Source of the DNA: Mesostigma viride
Taxonomy: Eukaryota; Streptophyta; Mesostigmatophyceae; Mesostigmatales; Mesostigmataceae
DNA: 58,810 nucleotides
Reading direction: 5' to 3'
Assembly (NCBI GenBank): GCA_009746045.1
Contig: RPFO01000955.1
Location: 1 to 58,810 of the forward strand
Shown here piece after piece: positions 13,501-22,360 of this stretch (position 1 is its first letter; each line of letters starts with the position of its first letter). The translations under genes and the position numbers were made by a program. The notes beneath the pieces are model-generated. The model was not told the DNA's origin, ran no database searches, and saw nothing but the letters and a program-made list of their open reading frames with translations.

Positions 13501-16500
13501 GGCACCGCGTGCCTGACCATCTGGAGCATGGTGGGGATGTCGGCGCCCACCTCCCGCGCACTGTTCCTGGAGTCTGGCCAGTGGACGCAGTTTTTGGTGG
13601 GTACCTGCCACTAACATTAGGCAGAATTAACCCCTCTTCGGAAACTGGCTGCCCTCGTGAAGCCTTGACAAGCGTGGTACAGTGTGCGTTGCCAGCATCT
13701 GCACTCACGCGGGGGGCTGGCCAGTGGACACGTTTCCTGATGGTTGCTTTGGTGTGCCACTAGTGTCACGGTTGCGTGTGTGTGTGTGTGTGTTGCTGGC
13801 ATATGCACCCACGGCAGTTGCTCCGGTGGTGGGGGCAGGGGGCACGCTCCGGTGGGGGGGCCAGGGGTCAGGGCTTCCGAAGCTGGCGGGTGCTCACGGG
13901 TGGAAACGTTTCAGGAGGCCGACTGCTAAGCGCTGTCACCTGTCCTGTCCAAGCACCACGTGCAATCTGGCAGGCGTCTGCCATCGCACAAGGCTTACTT
14001 TCCTGTGATGAGGGGAGGGGAATGAGTTGATAAGCATGTACCCGCCCTACATGAATGCTCGTGTGTGTGTGCGCAGGAGCTGTTCCGCGGCACGTTGCGG
14101 GGCGCCGCGCTGGGCGTGGGCAGCGCGCGCGTGTTGGACGCCAGCGTGGCGGTCCACCACGTGCGCTCCAGCGCGCGCGCCGCCGAGGTCAGCACGCTCA
14201 CCCAGATGTGCATCCAGGGGCAGAGCAGCGCGGCTCTTGAGCGCGCGGCCACAGACTTCCAGACAAGGATCAGGTGAGGGGGGGGGGGGAGGGTGGTTAA
14301 ATATAGCGCGCTGCTATGCCGTTTAGTGTTGTAGAGCAGAGCAGACAAGTGAGTTCCAGACAAGGATCAGGCGAGGGGGGGGGGGCGGGGACGTTTTATA
14401 CGACTGAAAAAGGATCATCTGAGGGGGAAATTGGGGTGGGGGAAGGGGGAGGGAGAGCTGTGGCTAGATCGCCGGTGGCAAAAAAATTGTAGCTACTGGC
14501 ATCTACCGGTGCGCAGGGCAACCCCTGTTCTGGCCTTTATAGGCTTGTTTCAATTAGATAGGCCATGGGTGGTTGTTGGTTGTTAAGCATTTATGGACTT
14601 TTGACTGCCGAAGGCATTTCCGGACCGGGGTCCCTGATGCAGTTACAAAAAGCCGCCCCCTGCCCTGCATGCGTCTGGTTAAAGAGTTGTAGACCATCCA
14701 TCAGCACCGCTGAGTGGTGGTACCACATGAAGTCAGGCTGGCTGATTGGTTGTCGGACACTTACTAGAGAGCTGGCTGAATTTGTTGACGGACACTTACT
14801 AATGGGAATAACAGCTGGCTGGATTTGCTGACGGACACTTACTAATGGGAATGAGATCTAGGCGGGAAGTAAGCCTTGATGGGATCAGACCTAAATAAAG
14901 ACTCTGCTGCAACTAGGCATAAGAGCTAGGCGGCAAGTAATTAATGAGCTTTTGCTCCTGTTATAGTTGAATGCGATACAGGCTCAAGGGGACCAACCTG
15001 CCGTAGGCAGCTTAGCTAGCTCCAGCGCCCGCTACCTGGGTACGGCACCTCAATTGTGGCGCAGAAACGTTGTGCCGACTAGCAGCTCTTGCATCCGTCA
15101 CCTAGCTGAGTTTCTAACTCACGGTGGTGCTGTAGCGTCAAAAGTTTGTAGTGACCCGAACCACCAAGGTGCACGCACCTACAGGCGCGGCGTGCCTGTC
15201 GGCACTGTGACAAGCCATGTGGTTAGAGTGGTGCCGGTGACTAGGGAGCAAGGTCTCTTTGCAGCTCCCACCCACCCACCCTCGCTGCTGCAGGGGAAAG
15301 TCCAAGGTTGTAGCATGGGACAAGTGCTGGGCCCTAGCATGGTGACAAAGCCAACTTGATGATGACTTGTACACTGAGTTGGATGACCAGTGTGGCGTAG
15401 ACTCCACTGTACATAAAGCCTGGCACGCAAATATTGTAATAAGCAAATATTGTAAGGGCAATCCGGGGTTACGCCGGGGGGGTGATTGATTTACACGTAG
15501 TCTGCGTCACGTGAGCATAAAGCCGGGGGGGTAATTAATTTACACGTAGTCTGCGCCACGTACGTGAGCATAAAGCCGGGGCATTGGCGGGGCCTCTCGC
15601 TCAAGTATGGAGAAAGCCTGCTTGGGTCCTGCTTGGGGGCTAACAATCAGTATCGGAGGACCCCTTGGGGGGCGTTTGGGACGCTATAAAGGGGGTCGGA
15701 TCGAGTAGATGTCTTCTCAAAGTTTTCCTTCCACGCCGTTGCTTCGCTGTGGCCTGCCCGCTTGTGGCACTGAGAGAAGCTACAGTGCGAGCTAGAGAGA
15801 GGGCGCCTCCCGCCTCGTTTTGTATAGGGGTTCAAGGTTCCTTCATTGGTACTCACATGACGCAGTCCCTGTGGTTTTCTTATTCGATTGATAGCTGTAC
15901 CTTGAGAGGCGTAGAAGCTGGTGGATTCTTGGCCAGCGTACTGCTGCTAGCGGTATTACATATTTTATTATGTGATGGTCCAGGGTCGCCATACCCATTC
16001 TTCTTTTTATTCTTCACTGTATTTTTTATCCTTCGTTCTTTCACCTTTCTGCTGCCTGTACCACGCGGTACTCACAGTCAAGTCGCCCTTTCCCCGCTGG
16101 AGTATGTCAAGTAAATGTCGCAGTTTCTTATTTTGCCGGAATGAACTGCATTGTCTGTCTTTGTTCGGCTCGAATCTCGTGTTGGTGCGTGTACGTGCAT
16201 GCGTGCTCTTCACCCACGGAATGCCACTCATCCTTGATGGCTTCACAATGTTGATAACATAACGAATTCGCATGACATACCGTCCTTGACGAAACGCCAT
16301 CCTTCATACCATGCATCCATGGATGCCACCCCACCCTGCCAGGGACCGCCCGGCGAGCCTCTTCGAAGGCACCCCCCTTGCCTGGGCACGCGTGGACGAA
16401 TCCAGTGCGGGCCTGGTCGTTGTAAACACAGTGAACGCGTACATGGCGGCGCCGGTTTTGACCGCACCGCCAGCCGCCAGCCCCCCTGGACCAGCGGAAG

Positions 16501-19500
16501 AGGACCACTGTGTGATCATCGGCAAGCTGGCGCCAGATACTGCGATCGCCGTACTGCTGGCGTCCGGCATTGTCATCGGCGCCGTGCTTGTGGTGCTGGT
16601 GTGGCTTAGTGAGTCTACTGACACACTAGTGTACTAATATTGTATACCTAGTAGTATATATAGTGGAGTAAATACAGCGCACCTATACATAGTATACTAA
16701 ATAAATAAAACAAATAATAATGAAATTAATAAATACAGTACACATGTAGATAGTATACTAAATTCAGTACACCCATGTATAGTAAACAGGCTGGCGTGCG
16801 GCATCGTCCTCGGCACTGCACTCGTCCCCTTCCCAATAAATGTGCTGACCTTCTCCATGTGCTGCCCCACCGCTTGCACCCTAAACTCGCAATGGCTTTC
16901 CACCGTAGATTTTACTTGTTTCTCGGGTACGGCTTGAGTACACAAGAACATGTTGTACGCTTCTAGGAATCTCCGGTCTCTTCCCTGTCCTCAACCTGTA
17001 CTGCCCCCCTATCTGCCCCCCCCCCCCCGGCCAAATACCCCCCTCCCCCCCCACCCCAAATACCCCCCCCCCACCCGTGAAACCACGCAGCCGGGCGCTA
17101 CTACCTGCGACACTCGACCAGACAGATGTCCTCCCTCCATGACAGCCTCGTCAAGGCCGACATCTCCGGCCATGCGTCGACGACCAGCAAGCGGCGCCTC
17201 CTCGGCCGTCACCTGGCCATCGACGGCGAGAGGGCCACAGGGTCCCCCCAGACGTACCCCCTAGCGATGATGTCGCCTAAGGAAGCCGAGGGGGTTGACC
17301 CTGCAGGGTGTGGGCCCGTGGCGATTGCCAGGAAGGACAGCAGGGCTTCCCGACGGTCCTCTTCAAGGGACAGCGCGACTTCCCGACAGTCCTCCTCAAG
17401 GCACAGCAGAGGCGACCCGACGCTCAACCAAGCAGAGAGCGGGTCGCTTCGAGGTGACTCCCGTTCCGGCGCAAGACAAGGGTCACCCTCCCCTCTGGAC
17501 GCCAGCGGGGCCTGGGGGGCAGCGTCTCAAGTCACGGCGGCAGCGACCCGGCGCTCAGCCGTCTGGGCAGCGCGGCGCGCAGCAGTGGCATCCATCCTCG
17601 GCGCTGGTCCAGCCCAGGTCTCGACGCCAGCTTGGACTGGCAGGGGTCCCTGGAGCGCCGCTGGGACCTGGGGGGTGAGGAGGGCAGCTCGAGGGGCCAC
17701 CACCAGCGGCGGCGGAGCTTGGGCAGCTGGACGAATGGCAGCCAGGAAGGGGGCGAGGGTGCGGAGGAGGATTTTTTTAGCCAATCCTCGGACCGGGTCG
17801 GCGTGCTCCTTGGCGCGAGTGAGCGGCAGGGCCATGCCAGCCAGTGGGGCGACCGGCGGAGCCTGTCGTTGCGGTGGCTCCTGGACGATGACATCAACAG
17901 GGAGGGCAAGGGGGGAGGAAATGGGACTGACATGGCACAGAAGCGCGAGCCACTGGCGGCCGCGAGGGAACGAGAACGGCTTAAGATCAGCGCGCTGGTC
18001 GAGCGGCTGCGGAAGCGAAGGGACTCGAACAACACCAATAATAGCAATGACAATAGTACTAGTGACATTAGTACGAATATCATTAACACGAATAACAAAT
18101 CCCCTGGCAACAAGTCCCCGCAGCAGCCCGGCACGGACGCGGCCGGCGCGGACGTGTACGACGGCATTCAGAGCTGCGACAGCACTGCCCTCGCCGCGAC
18201 GCTGGAAACCATGTCGTCCTACGCGTCCTCGGCGGGGGAGAGCTACGGGACGGTCGGCCCCTCCATCGGCCGGTTGGGCAACGTGTTAGCGGCGACGCTG
18301 TTCCAGTCATCCCTCCCGTCCTCGGGCGGTAGTGGCGAGGGGTCTTCGCCCATGTCGGTTACGGATTCCATTGCCGCCGTGCCCATGCCGTCCTCGCAGC
18401 TGACCCCCGGCGCCCGCGTCCACAGCTACTCGGGCGGAGTGCAGCTGATCGGGCTACCCCCCAGGCTTGGTTCCAGCCTCGCCCCGCCCAAGCCCTCCAT
18501 GGACGTGTCAGAATCCTCCGACCAGTCGAGATCCTCATCCACCCGCGCTGTGTCCCTGTCCCGACCCACCCCCTGGGGGCCAAGCCCGCCGGGTCATCCA
18601 ACCACGCACGTGTCGCCCCTGGAGCAGTCCGCAAGGGCAAGCAGGGGCCTCCGAGGGGGATCACGGCATTGGCGCTCCGCCGTCTCGACATGCAATTCGA
18701 CCGGCAACGCAAGGCGAGCAAGCTGCAGCGGTCAGCGTCAAACGCGTCCTCGAACGCGTCCTCCCTGTCCTTAGCGACCATGCCCCTCGCCCACGCACTG
18801 CCTCGCGAGGACATGAGCTCGGCTCCCCTGGAGCGTGGCGCGTTCATGTCACTACCCTCCGGGACCAGCGGGCGACTCATCCGACGGCTCTCCCACTCGC
18901 TCCCCTTCAAGAGGACGGCCTGGAGGCCCAGCGCCCGGAAGAGCGGCTCTCCCGGGTTTTCCGCTGCGTCGTTGCCCTCGTCCATGCACAGGGACGGGCG
19001 CTTGTCCCGCGGCGTGAGCGAAGATGTAGGCCGCCTTCAGGAGAAGGAAGGTTCGAGCCAAGGCAAGGACAAGGACAGGGAAACAGGGCGCGGGAGAAAG
19101 GAGGAGTCGAGCAGGGAGGGGGACAACAAGGACAAATCAACCTTGAAGCCCGCACCTTCAGGGTCCTCCTTCACGTTTGTCACCGTGCCCAGGTACCGGC
19201 GGTCACGTTCGGCCAAAAAGGTGCCGCTGCCATTCCGCACGGGTGCCTGTCGAACATCGTCCACCATGGACCCTCATCTTTCATCGGACGAGAGCACGCA
19301 CGAGAGAGGGGCGGGAGCGGGGGGAGTGCCAGCATCAGAGGTGGAGATGTCTGCATCGGACGCGAAGACCCTGGGCGAGTTGCGTCACGCAATGTCCCTG
19401 GGCCATGGCCAGGGAGACCTCTCGGACGGGACCTCCTCGTCGAGGAGCAGCCGGAGGGCCTCTGCGGCGGCAGTCATCGCGCCTGCGAAGGGGAACAGGG

Positions 19501-21559
19501 TATCCTCGTCATTATCCTACCATCAGGACGGCCTGTCAGGCAACGGCGCGACGGCGCCTCGGAGAACCTCTCTCCCTGCGGACGCTTTGCGGGGGTTCGA
19601 ATCATCCCCCGAGACCAGCAGGCGCAGGGGGTGCCCCAGGAACCTCGTCCCCTGTAGACTGGCGGCAGTGCCTGGCCAAGTCCGGATGGTCGGAGCCCAT
19701 GGCCCGCTCCCTGGGCACCCCCGAGGCCACCACCCCCATGGCGAGCGAGCCGCAGCCGCAGCCGTCGGCGCCGAGGGTGGCCGGGTCACCGCTGGGGGTG
19801 GCGGGGCGGTCGCCTAAACTCACCCTGGAGGCTGCCCAGGAATACTTCTCGCGGGCCAGCGAGCTATTTATGGCGCAGGCGATCGAGGGGACAGCAGTCG
19901 GCGACTGCTTCCTGCGCGATTCGGCCCACTCGGACGGGACCTCTGGCAGCCTGCTGGGCAACCCCCACAACAACGGCTCACTGGACGGCTCCCGGAACGC
20001 GCCACCAAACTTGCAACGGAGCAGCCAGGCGGGAATGCAACGGAACAGCTCGGTGCCAGTATTACAACCCACGTCGTCGGGCGCGCCAGCTGGTAGCGGC
20101 GCATCGGCGGCGGACGCCGTGGTCACCATCGCGCCACACAGCGTGCTGCCAAGTGTCCGCTCACGGTCGGTCGGGGGAAGCCTGGACCAGCTGCGGGGTC
20201 AGACCAGCAGCACCACCAAGCCGCAGGGGTATTCCGCCCCTGGGCCATCGACAATTAATTTGGTACTATCCCATCCTCCCTGCCCATCACCATCCCTCAG
20301 CCCCCGGTGACACCCCCTGCGGCCACCACCCCAGCGTCTGGCTTACCCCCAACCTCTGCTGGTCTGATGCACGGCGATGGGGATGACCCACAGGGCTTTA
20401 ACGCAGCTGCCGCGGAGCTTGGCTTCTACAGCTCGAATGCGAGCGTCTCCAGCCCCGTGGCCAGCCCGCTGTCCGCCAACACATTCGCAGGTGGCGCCAG
20501 CACATCGGTCCCGTTCTCTGTGGGATGGCCCGGACCTCCCCAGGATCCAGACAGCGTGCATTCTAATAAAAACCCCAGGGAGGCCGGCCCCGCCGCGGCG
20601 ACCCAGGGAGCTGACGTGGATGCATCCCAGGGACCTAAGCATCCAGGGGGTACTAGTATCGTCCCACCAGGGGCCTACGCCATCGAACCCGATGGGTACG
20701 CCGCCTACGACAGCCGCGGCGGCACGTTCAAGCCGCGGGTCTCCATGCCCTCCCCCTGGCGTCCCAGGGAGGAAATCCACCCGCCAGCGCGGATCCTGTG
20801 GCACTGGCAATCTCTTTGCTGGCGCCAGGGTTTGCCGACAAGCCGCCCGCGCCCTTCCCGGTGCCAGGTGTCCCTCCCGCAACCGTTCCGGCGCAGGCTC
20901 AGGGGCCGCCTGAGGACGAGGGCCGTCGCGGGTCCCGCGACCACCCCAGCAAGCTGGCGCCGGAGAACCTCCACGCGAGGCTGAACAACAGCGGTCGAGC
21001 AGATCCCCCATCGAGGCAGGTGAACTCGGGAGGGGACCACCCAGTGGGCACGGGGCGGATGACCCGCGGAGCGAGCACGGTGGGAGCGGACCACCCCGCG
21101 AGGCTGGGTGCGGGCGCCAGCATGGCCGCGGACGCGTCGGCAGACGGTGCGCAAGGGTCCAACCCGCAGGCGGCGCGCCTTGTACGTACGACAGCTTTAA
21201 CAGCAGTGGGGGCTGGCGCGGCAGCACCAGATGGCATGCTGGCACAGGCAGCGCGTAACAAGCTCGCGGCCGGTGCAAACGATGTGGGCGTGCCAGCAGG
21301 CAGGGAGGACGTCCAGGTGGGTCCCAGGGACCTCGACGACGCTGGATCGAGCGATGACGAGGCGCTGATGATGAGGGCGTACAGTTTCGGGGAGCCAGGG
21401 TCTCTGCCTGCGGACGCCCAGGAGGGAGGCGGCCCAGGGGCGGGGGGTGGGGGGGCTGTGGGGGGTACTTATCCAGGTGGCCCGCCCCAACAGGGCAAGG
21501 CCACCAATGCCCCTTCGGACGAGGAGGCCGTCGGCATCTCGTTTTGGGACGTGCGCTGA
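545..21559 (+). CDS. Leishmanolysin-like (peptidase M8) membrane protein, 5' partial, 16 exons recognised
   Basis: Exons read by homology and splice sites: 545-695, 1383-1552, 2434-2589, 3263-3341, 3812-3969, 5252-5386, 5916-5983, 6986-7160, 8334-8461, 9570-9671, 10262-10560, 11705-11766, 13381-13596, 14077-14273, 16343-16608, 17091-21559. All junctions are AG/GT and keep phase. The product order is M8 domain, EGF-like module, Cys-rich and linker segments, one transmembrane helix, then a huge Ser-rich tail; about 2,270 residues are visible. Active family members are zinc endopeptidases at the cell surface or in the matrix. Here HExxH reads QEVMR, so catalysis is unlikely. Signal peptide and start codon lie upstream of the window. 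One frame change sits in exon 2 and four or five in the tail, all near G or C runs. The stop is TGA at 21557-21559. M8 identity is firm; the role (receptor or adhesion scaffold) is inference. Confidence 0.85.
1900..2165. repeat. Intron minisatellite, about 41-bp unit
   Basis: Six copies of a unit containing AAGCAAGAGTGAGCAGCGGA and CGCCAGACCCAGATGTTAGT follow each other in the intron between exons 2 and 3. Confidence 0.85.
2434..2589 (+). CDS. M8 gene exon 3
   Basis: This exon encodes SPACDSGQVAAHGKSCWRD followed by PLTDRPIGASINVC. That is the conserved M8 stretch after the VTA block, with two Cys, D-x-x-x-RPI-x-G and an N-x-C end. It joins in phase 0 to exon 2 on one side and to the zinc-motif exon on the other. 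A degenerate copy of its 3' end and splice donor lies downstream at about 2673-2695. Confidence 0.85.
2728..2956. repeat. Intron minisatellite, about 46-bp unit
   Basis: Five near-identical copies of a pyrimidine-rich unit containing TTTTTTAGAAACAACTTCCC and CCTCAGCCCTCGTCCCCGTT occur in the intron after exon 3. Confidence 0.85.
3263..3341 (+). CDS. M8 gene exon 4: degenerate zinc motif (QEVMR)
   Basis: The exon encodes VNVILQEVMRILGLSPSLF then PYWRNAT. The surrounding residues, ILGLSPSLFP, are the usual context of the metzincin-like motif HExxHALGFSxxLF. The residues at 3278-3292 are Q-E-V-M-R: the glutamate is kept but both zinc-binding histidines are replaced by Gln and Arg. The exon is intact, in phase with both neighbours, and flanked by good splice sites. 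The loss is therefore two separate codon changes and not a frameshift. Family knowledge says that without these histidines zinc is not held and peptide bonds are not cut. Confidence 0.85.
3325..3465 (+). repeat. Tandem triplication of an exon end with its splice donor
   Basis: The last 15 or so bases of exon 4, its GT donor and about 45 bases of intron are repeated at about 3381-3440 and again, shorter, at about 3441-3465. Each copy keeps CTGGCGGAACRCGAYCGGTG. Confidence 0.85.
3812..3969 (+). CDS. M8 gene exon 5
   Basis: The phase-compatible frame reads PSATLEPISPAVANGALGNV and then LPVYKLVTPT. This is the loop between the HExxH helix and the third zinc ligand, where M8 proteins are variable but often end in a V-x-K-L-V-T-P-like strand. 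Splice acceptor and donor are clear. The upstream intron (3342-3811) holds the exon-end repeats, and G and C homopolymers at 3609-3619 and 3767-3779. Confidence 0.75.
4257..4504. repeat. Purine microsatellites (AAGG)n then (GGGA)n
   Basis: About 34 AAGG units (to about 4394) run directly into about 27 GGGA units. Together with 4718-4930 they form an almost unbroken all-purine plus strand, interrupted only by the palindromic insertion at 4506-4715. Confidence 0.98.
4506..4715. mobile_element. 210-bp palindromic MITE-like element
   Basis: The element is almost entirely one inverted repeat with arms of about 105 bp meeting at GTTCACGTGAAC with no loop (centre 4610/4611). The termini read TTATTATAAATAGTGAC and its complement. 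The block containing TCACTATTTAT recurs inside each arm, so each arm is itself partly duplicated. It has no coding capacity. It lies inside a GGGA microsatellite, and no target duplication can be defined in that context. Structure suggests a non-autonomous DNA transposon; the family is unknown. Confidence 0.85.
4718..4930. repeat. (GGGA)n microsatellite grading into GGC-rich repeats
   Basis: About 50 GGGA units, some changed to GAGA, are followed to about 5040 by GGCGGGCAGGCA-like sequence. It is the continuation of the tract left of the palindromic element. Confidence 0.97.
5252..5386 (+). CDS. M8 gene exon 6: third zinc-ligand region
   Basis: The exon encodes AVAAARENMGCPTLDGVEMD and, 24 residues later, PGHLASRLYTSDVL. 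M8 proteases have A-R-x-H/Y-F-GC-x-x-L-x-G-x-E-L-E here and GSHWEKR for the third zinc ligand. The histidine is kept (codon 5351-5353), but the Trp-Glu after it is replaced by Leu-Ala and the E-L-M-T-G end by T-S-D-V-L. The site is thus eroded here as well as in exon 4. Copies of the exon end with its GTGAGT donor occur at about 5465-5480 and 5545-5565. Confidence 0.85.
5916..10560 (+). CDS. M8 gene exons 7-11 (C-terminal part of M8 domain)
   Basis: Exon 7 (5916-5983) reads ISLSLLADTG plus a split Trp. Exon 8 (6986-7160) continues with YEVDASAAPP and FAWHAGCDIISARC. Exon 9 (8334-8461) reads CTFNKAAVGVC. Exon 10 (9570-9671) reads LIYWGQRFGPGS. Exon 11 (10262-10560) reads CFEDGSVDW, GCYRRQCV, WQVCP and TIGPCPDNQRFC. 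These are the typical M8 blocks A-L-L-x-D-(T/S)-GW-Y, G-C-x-F-x-x-x-x-C, C-T-F-D-x-x-A-V-G-x-C and GPGSRC in family order. Phases across all four introns agree, including a Trp codon split TG/G and a Glu codon split GA/G. Confidence 0.85.
6290..6590. repeat. Intron minisatellite, about 20-bp unit
   Basis: About 15 copies of TTGAGTTCATACGATGCCTA and variants (GAGG, GAAG for GATG) lie in the intron between exons 7 and 8. Confidence 0.95.
8150..8320. repeat. C-rich low-complexity tract before exon 9
   Basis: CCCCCA, CCCCATG and CCCACAC arrays form a long polypyrimidine-rich tract ending at the acceptor of exon 9. On the complementary strand this is a G-run array able to form quadruplexes. Confidence 0.9.
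8938..9340. repeat. Intron minisatellite, 65-bp unit
   Basis: Six copies begin with GTGAGCGGT at 8991, 9056, 9121, 9186, 9251 and 9316; a diverged copy precedes them. Each unit opens with a splice-donor-like GTGAGC. Confidence 0.95.
9354..9548. repeat. 96-bp direct duplication
   Basis: Two almost identical copies, spaced 96 bp apart, contain GTCATGTTGCCTGGTGATGA and GATGGGGATATCTGTCTTGA. They lie just before exon 10. Confidence 0.95.
9785..9980 (+). repeat. Dispersed repeat rich in TTTAAGATC, copy 1
   Basis: It contains TTGAGACCCTGGATCTTGGA, TAAGATCGCAGGGCCAGTTT, TGGTGAGTGGTACC and GTACTCAGGTTCA. The same blocks appear in the same order, in reverse complement, at 58,535-58,800. Confidence 0.75.
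10262..11766 (+). CDS. M8 gene exons 11-12: EGF-like module
   Basis: Across the 10560/11705 junction the protein reads CPDDCNGNGECFNET and then CYCLPGFAGPSC. This is the EGF-like consensus C-x-x-x-C-x-G-x-G-x-C-x-x-x-x-C-x-C-x-x-G-F-x-G-x-x-C. A single EGF-like module after the M8 domain is common in leishmanolysin-like proteins of algae and other protists and suggests an extracellular binding role. The Gly codon at the junction is split G/GC. Confidence 0.85.
10599..10705. repeat. Minisatellite, 16-bp unit
   Basis: Six copies of TCCATTCTCTATCAAG lie in the intron just after exon 11. Confidence 0.95.
11025..11120. repeat. Minisatellite, about 26-bp unit
   Basis: Three to four copies of CTGTACTACCTGACTCCCTC with ATCACT linkers. 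Confidence 0.9.
11435..11575 (+). repeat. Dispersed repeat, copy 1 of 2
   Basis: It shares GTCCCTGCCC, TTGTTGTGCAACACACAGGG, TGCGCTCC and GGCTCCCCAACGGGA, in this order, with 24,900-25,040. Both copies end in an AT-rich TAATTA stretch followed by CTCGG. It has no coding potential and may be a short interspersed element. Confidence 0.65.
12055..12405. repeat. Minisatellite, 59-bp unit with a GGTACCGTGGTACT core
   Basis: Six copies each contain ACGGTACCGTGGTACTGCTG and ACCAAAGAGGTTTTCTCTCT. The core alternates between GGTACC and GGCACC. The following 12,406-13,380 shows AT-rich DNA and nothing else recognisable. Confidence 0.95.
13381..14273 (+). CDS. M8 gene exons 13-14: Cys-rich knot and linker domain
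   Basis: Exon 13 (13381-13596) begins RLCTPASCRAGYACRADTG and VCERV, a small Cys-rich knot. A Gly/Ser/Thr-Pro linker follows, and then ACLTIWSMVGM and SGQWTQFL. Exon 14 (14077-14273) continues in phase with ELFRGTLRGAALGVGSARV. The second part, about 100 residues with beta-alpha character before the membrane, could be a SEA-like domain, but I see no diagnostic motif. Copies of the exon ends with donors recur at about 13715-13760 and 14350-14385. Confidence 0.7.
14274..16342. other. Long intron 14 of the M8 gene
   Basis: No second gene is supported. It contains the exon-end repeat near 14350, a repeat of TGACGGACACTTACTAATGG (about 14755-14860), and the pair at 15473-15580. The open frame 15665-16114 reaches 149 codons on the plus strand but shows no recognisable protein and no matching splice phase; I do not call it. 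Confidence 0.5.
15473..15580. repeat. Two tandem copies of the ACACGTAGTCTGCGTCACGT element
   Basis: The copies at 15473-15525 and 15526-15580 share CCGGGGGGGT, GATTTACACGTAGTCTGCGT or close variants, and GTGAGCATAAAGCC. Related single copies lie near 22,375 and 22,930. Confidence 0.8.
16343..16608 (+). CDS. M8 gene exon 15: transmembrane helix
   Basis: After a Pro/Ala-rich linker and EEDHCVIIGKLAPD comes the hydrophobic stretch TAIAVLLASGIVIGAVLVVL followed by VWL. This is a single membrane span. The tail that follows (exon 16) is rich in Arg, Lys and Ser, which fits a type I orientation with the M8 domain outside. The exon joins exon 14 in phase (AG/G, Arg). The acceptor is at 16341-16342 and the donor GTGAGT starts at 16609. 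Confidence 0.8.
17091..21559 (+). CDS. M8 gene exon 16: very long Ser-rich cytoplasmic tail
   Basis: The exon starts GRYYLRHSTRQMSSLHDSL directly after the membrane span and ends EEAVGISFWDVR-stop. It is rich in Ser, Pro, Arg and Gly with many RRxS-like sites; no kinase, DEP or other known domain is visible. Reading through requires frame changes near 17505-17520, 18566-18582, 19625-19640 and 20770-20790. These lie mostly in G or C runs, and the protein resumes with the same composition each time. At 20263-20300 a 38-nt GT-AG interval could be a tiny intron or another frame change. Consensus error is the simplest explanation; decay of a pseudogene is the alternative. Confidence 0.7.
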
Positions 21560-21788
21560 TCCACGGCGCCCCGTGCGCGGGTGCTCTCCCAGGGGGGAGC
21601 TTCAAAGGAGCCATGGATAATTGTTCTTGTATGGATTGATTGCAAGGCAGCGTCCGGCGTGGCACTGTTTCTGTACTGCTATAATATGGAGATTGGTCAC
21701 CGCCGCAAGCTGCTCAACGGTGGCCTGTCTTTTATGTAGAATCACCAGGGCTTTCTTGGTCGTTACTTACAGTTTTCCTTTGCTATCC

Positions 21789-21793
21789 TGTAA
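21789..21793 (+). terminator. TGTAA polyadenylation signal
   Basis: TGTAA stands 230 bases after the TGA stop of the M8 gene. TGTAA is the usual polyadenylation signal in volvocine green algae, so this fits both the gene end and the proposed lineage. Confidence 0.55.
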
Positions 21794-22360
21794 CATGCTA
21801 TTTTTGGCAGGGGCGCCTGCTACATATGCAGGGGGTCCTGCTTGTATCTTGGTTTTTGGCACTTTTAACGTGCAAACAAAGCCAGGTTGTGTATGCACGT
21901 GTCAGGAGGACACATTGATAGAATTTTGTTGTTGTGATTGCTATTGTCATGAGTTTAGCGTGGCAAGTAGACAGGCAGGTTAGACCAGATATCACTATTG
22001 TGTAGATTCTAATCCTGCCAGGCCTGTGCCTAACTGGATCGTTACGGGAATTTTGAGCGCTGAGGGCTTGTGGCTGAGTGTGCGGGCTCGCTTTGTGCCT
22101 ATGTAATAGCACGTGATGTGCATGTGCTCGGGCCTGCCAATCCAACACTGCTGCCCAGCTCTCCCATCATGCTTGTAAGTCTACAGCTTCTTGCTTTTAA
22201 TGGTCATTGTAAGCCATTAACAGATGTGCCATTAACAGAATAGGAAATATGTGCAGTGCGGTCAAATTTGACAACTGCGTTGCTAATCATGACTAAACGT
22301 TGCTTGTTGAGACAGGTTGAGATCGTAGGTAGGACCAGTACTGAGAATGATTACTTAATT
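21794..22360. other. Intergenic DNA, no gene seen
   Basis: Mixed-composition DNA without long open frames that look coding. It marks the change from the GC-rich M8 gene to transposon-rich DNA. Confidence 0.5.

Noticed and set aside
15665-16114. 149-codon plus-strand open frame in intron 14
   Set aside because: No domain, no start or splice support, and it is out of phase with the neighbouring M8 exons.
20343-21665. 440-codon minus-strand open frame and others opposite the M8 tail
   Set aside because: Shadow of the GC-rich tail exon; the opposite strand has the expected protein continuity and composition, and no motif is seen here.
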